Assembly: GCA_000969725.1 (NCBI GenBank) | Contig: JXSR01S007746.1 | Direction: 5' to 3' (one strand) | Length of the DNA: 28,551 nucleotides | Source: Ophiothrix spiculata | Taxonomy: Eukaryota; Echinodermata; Ophiuroidea; Amphilepidida; Ophiotrichidae | Shown: positions 28,263 to 28,551 of the stretch, piece by piece | Layout: each line of letters starts with the position of its first letter | Position numbering within the stretch: position 1 is the stretch's first letter | Made by a program: the position numbers and the translations under genes | The notes under the pieces: model-generated | Told to the model about the DNA's origin: nothing | Seen by the model: the letters and a program-made list of their open reading frames with translations, nothing else | The model's database searches: none

Positions 28263-28551
28263 TACTCATTCTTTTTTTAAGAATTTTCTTTTTCCCCTTA
28301 TAGTTTGTAAAATGTCTATCATGAAATCTTAAATACTAATAATTATGATGCTAAGATTTTCTGCAAATTTCTGAGACAAAAACTGATCTTCAATCTTGGG
28401 AAATGTTGAATGCAGCGTCTGTACTTCACTGAACTTAAAAATATTTTTGATTTAGCACAATTTATTTCTTGACTTGAATGGCATTCACAAAGTTAATTAT
28501 AATACACAAAAGCTAATTCAGTTCTATCAATGATCCTATTATTTTGATTAA
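28263..28551. other. non-coding DNA to the window end
   Basis: AT-rich sequence with no supported feature. Confidence 0.5.

Overview
This looks like nuclear DNA from an animal, not from a microbe. It is AT-rich throughout, has no long open reading frame, and is dense with short non-autonomous DNA transposons (MITEs), hairpins and tandem repeats. TAGGCCTA palindromes and TTAGGG-type motifs are also present. My best guess is a marine invertebrate deuterostome such as an echinoderm or hemichordate. That rests on general sequence character and is not proven. I find no gene that I can name. Two weak candidates for short first exons exist: one on the plus strand near 4941 and one on the minus strand at 10753-10792. 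The window is best read as intergenic or intronic DNA.

Layout. 1-2700 has an AGAATC-rich inverted repeat, a TA-flanked MITE (1225-1418), copy A of a 280-bp MITE family (1564-1844), and two hAT-like MITEs (2010-2286, 2511-2672). 2700-5200 is mostly unique DNA with an AAGGCC-ended MITE (3722-4091) and a homeodomain-site-rich stretch. 5170-6620 is a 202-bp tandem repeat interrupted by a TA-flanked element (5723-6417), which carries a tRNA-like segment bracketed by telomere-like motifs. 6925-7586 is a 313-bp duplication. 8099-9373 is a compound repeat with six units of about 112 bp, one of which holds a 168-bp hairpin MITE with its empty site preserved in the next unit. 9809-10087 is copy B of the 280-bp family. 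A possible signal-peptide exon and a 65-bp tandem duplication with GATA-type sites lie at 10753-10984.

11497-13860 is a satellite-like array of 249-bp units, each built round a long hairpin and interrupted by two MITEs with target-site duplications. 13905-15627 holds two AAGGCC-ended elements and a near-perfect palindrome. 16640-17361 holds a 184-bp hairpin and a second copy of its flanks that has lost the hairpin. 18563-18949 is a second, inverted copy of the 3722 element. 20923-21566 is a TTAA-flanked 644-bp palindrome. 21974-22465 and 26218-26610 are inverted relatives of one family. 23438-23734 is a MITE with 30-bp ends, 24146-24718 a Tc1-like element, 27052-27210 a CTACAAAG minisatellite, and 27985-28262 is copy C of the 280-bp family, inverted.

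The most interesting signal is that 280-bp family (A, B, C). Its outermost bases differ between copies, yet the two ends of each copy have changed together, and the copies spread full TGACGTCA (CRE-type) sites. No transposase gene is visible, so every mobile element here would depend on enzymes encoded elsewhere.
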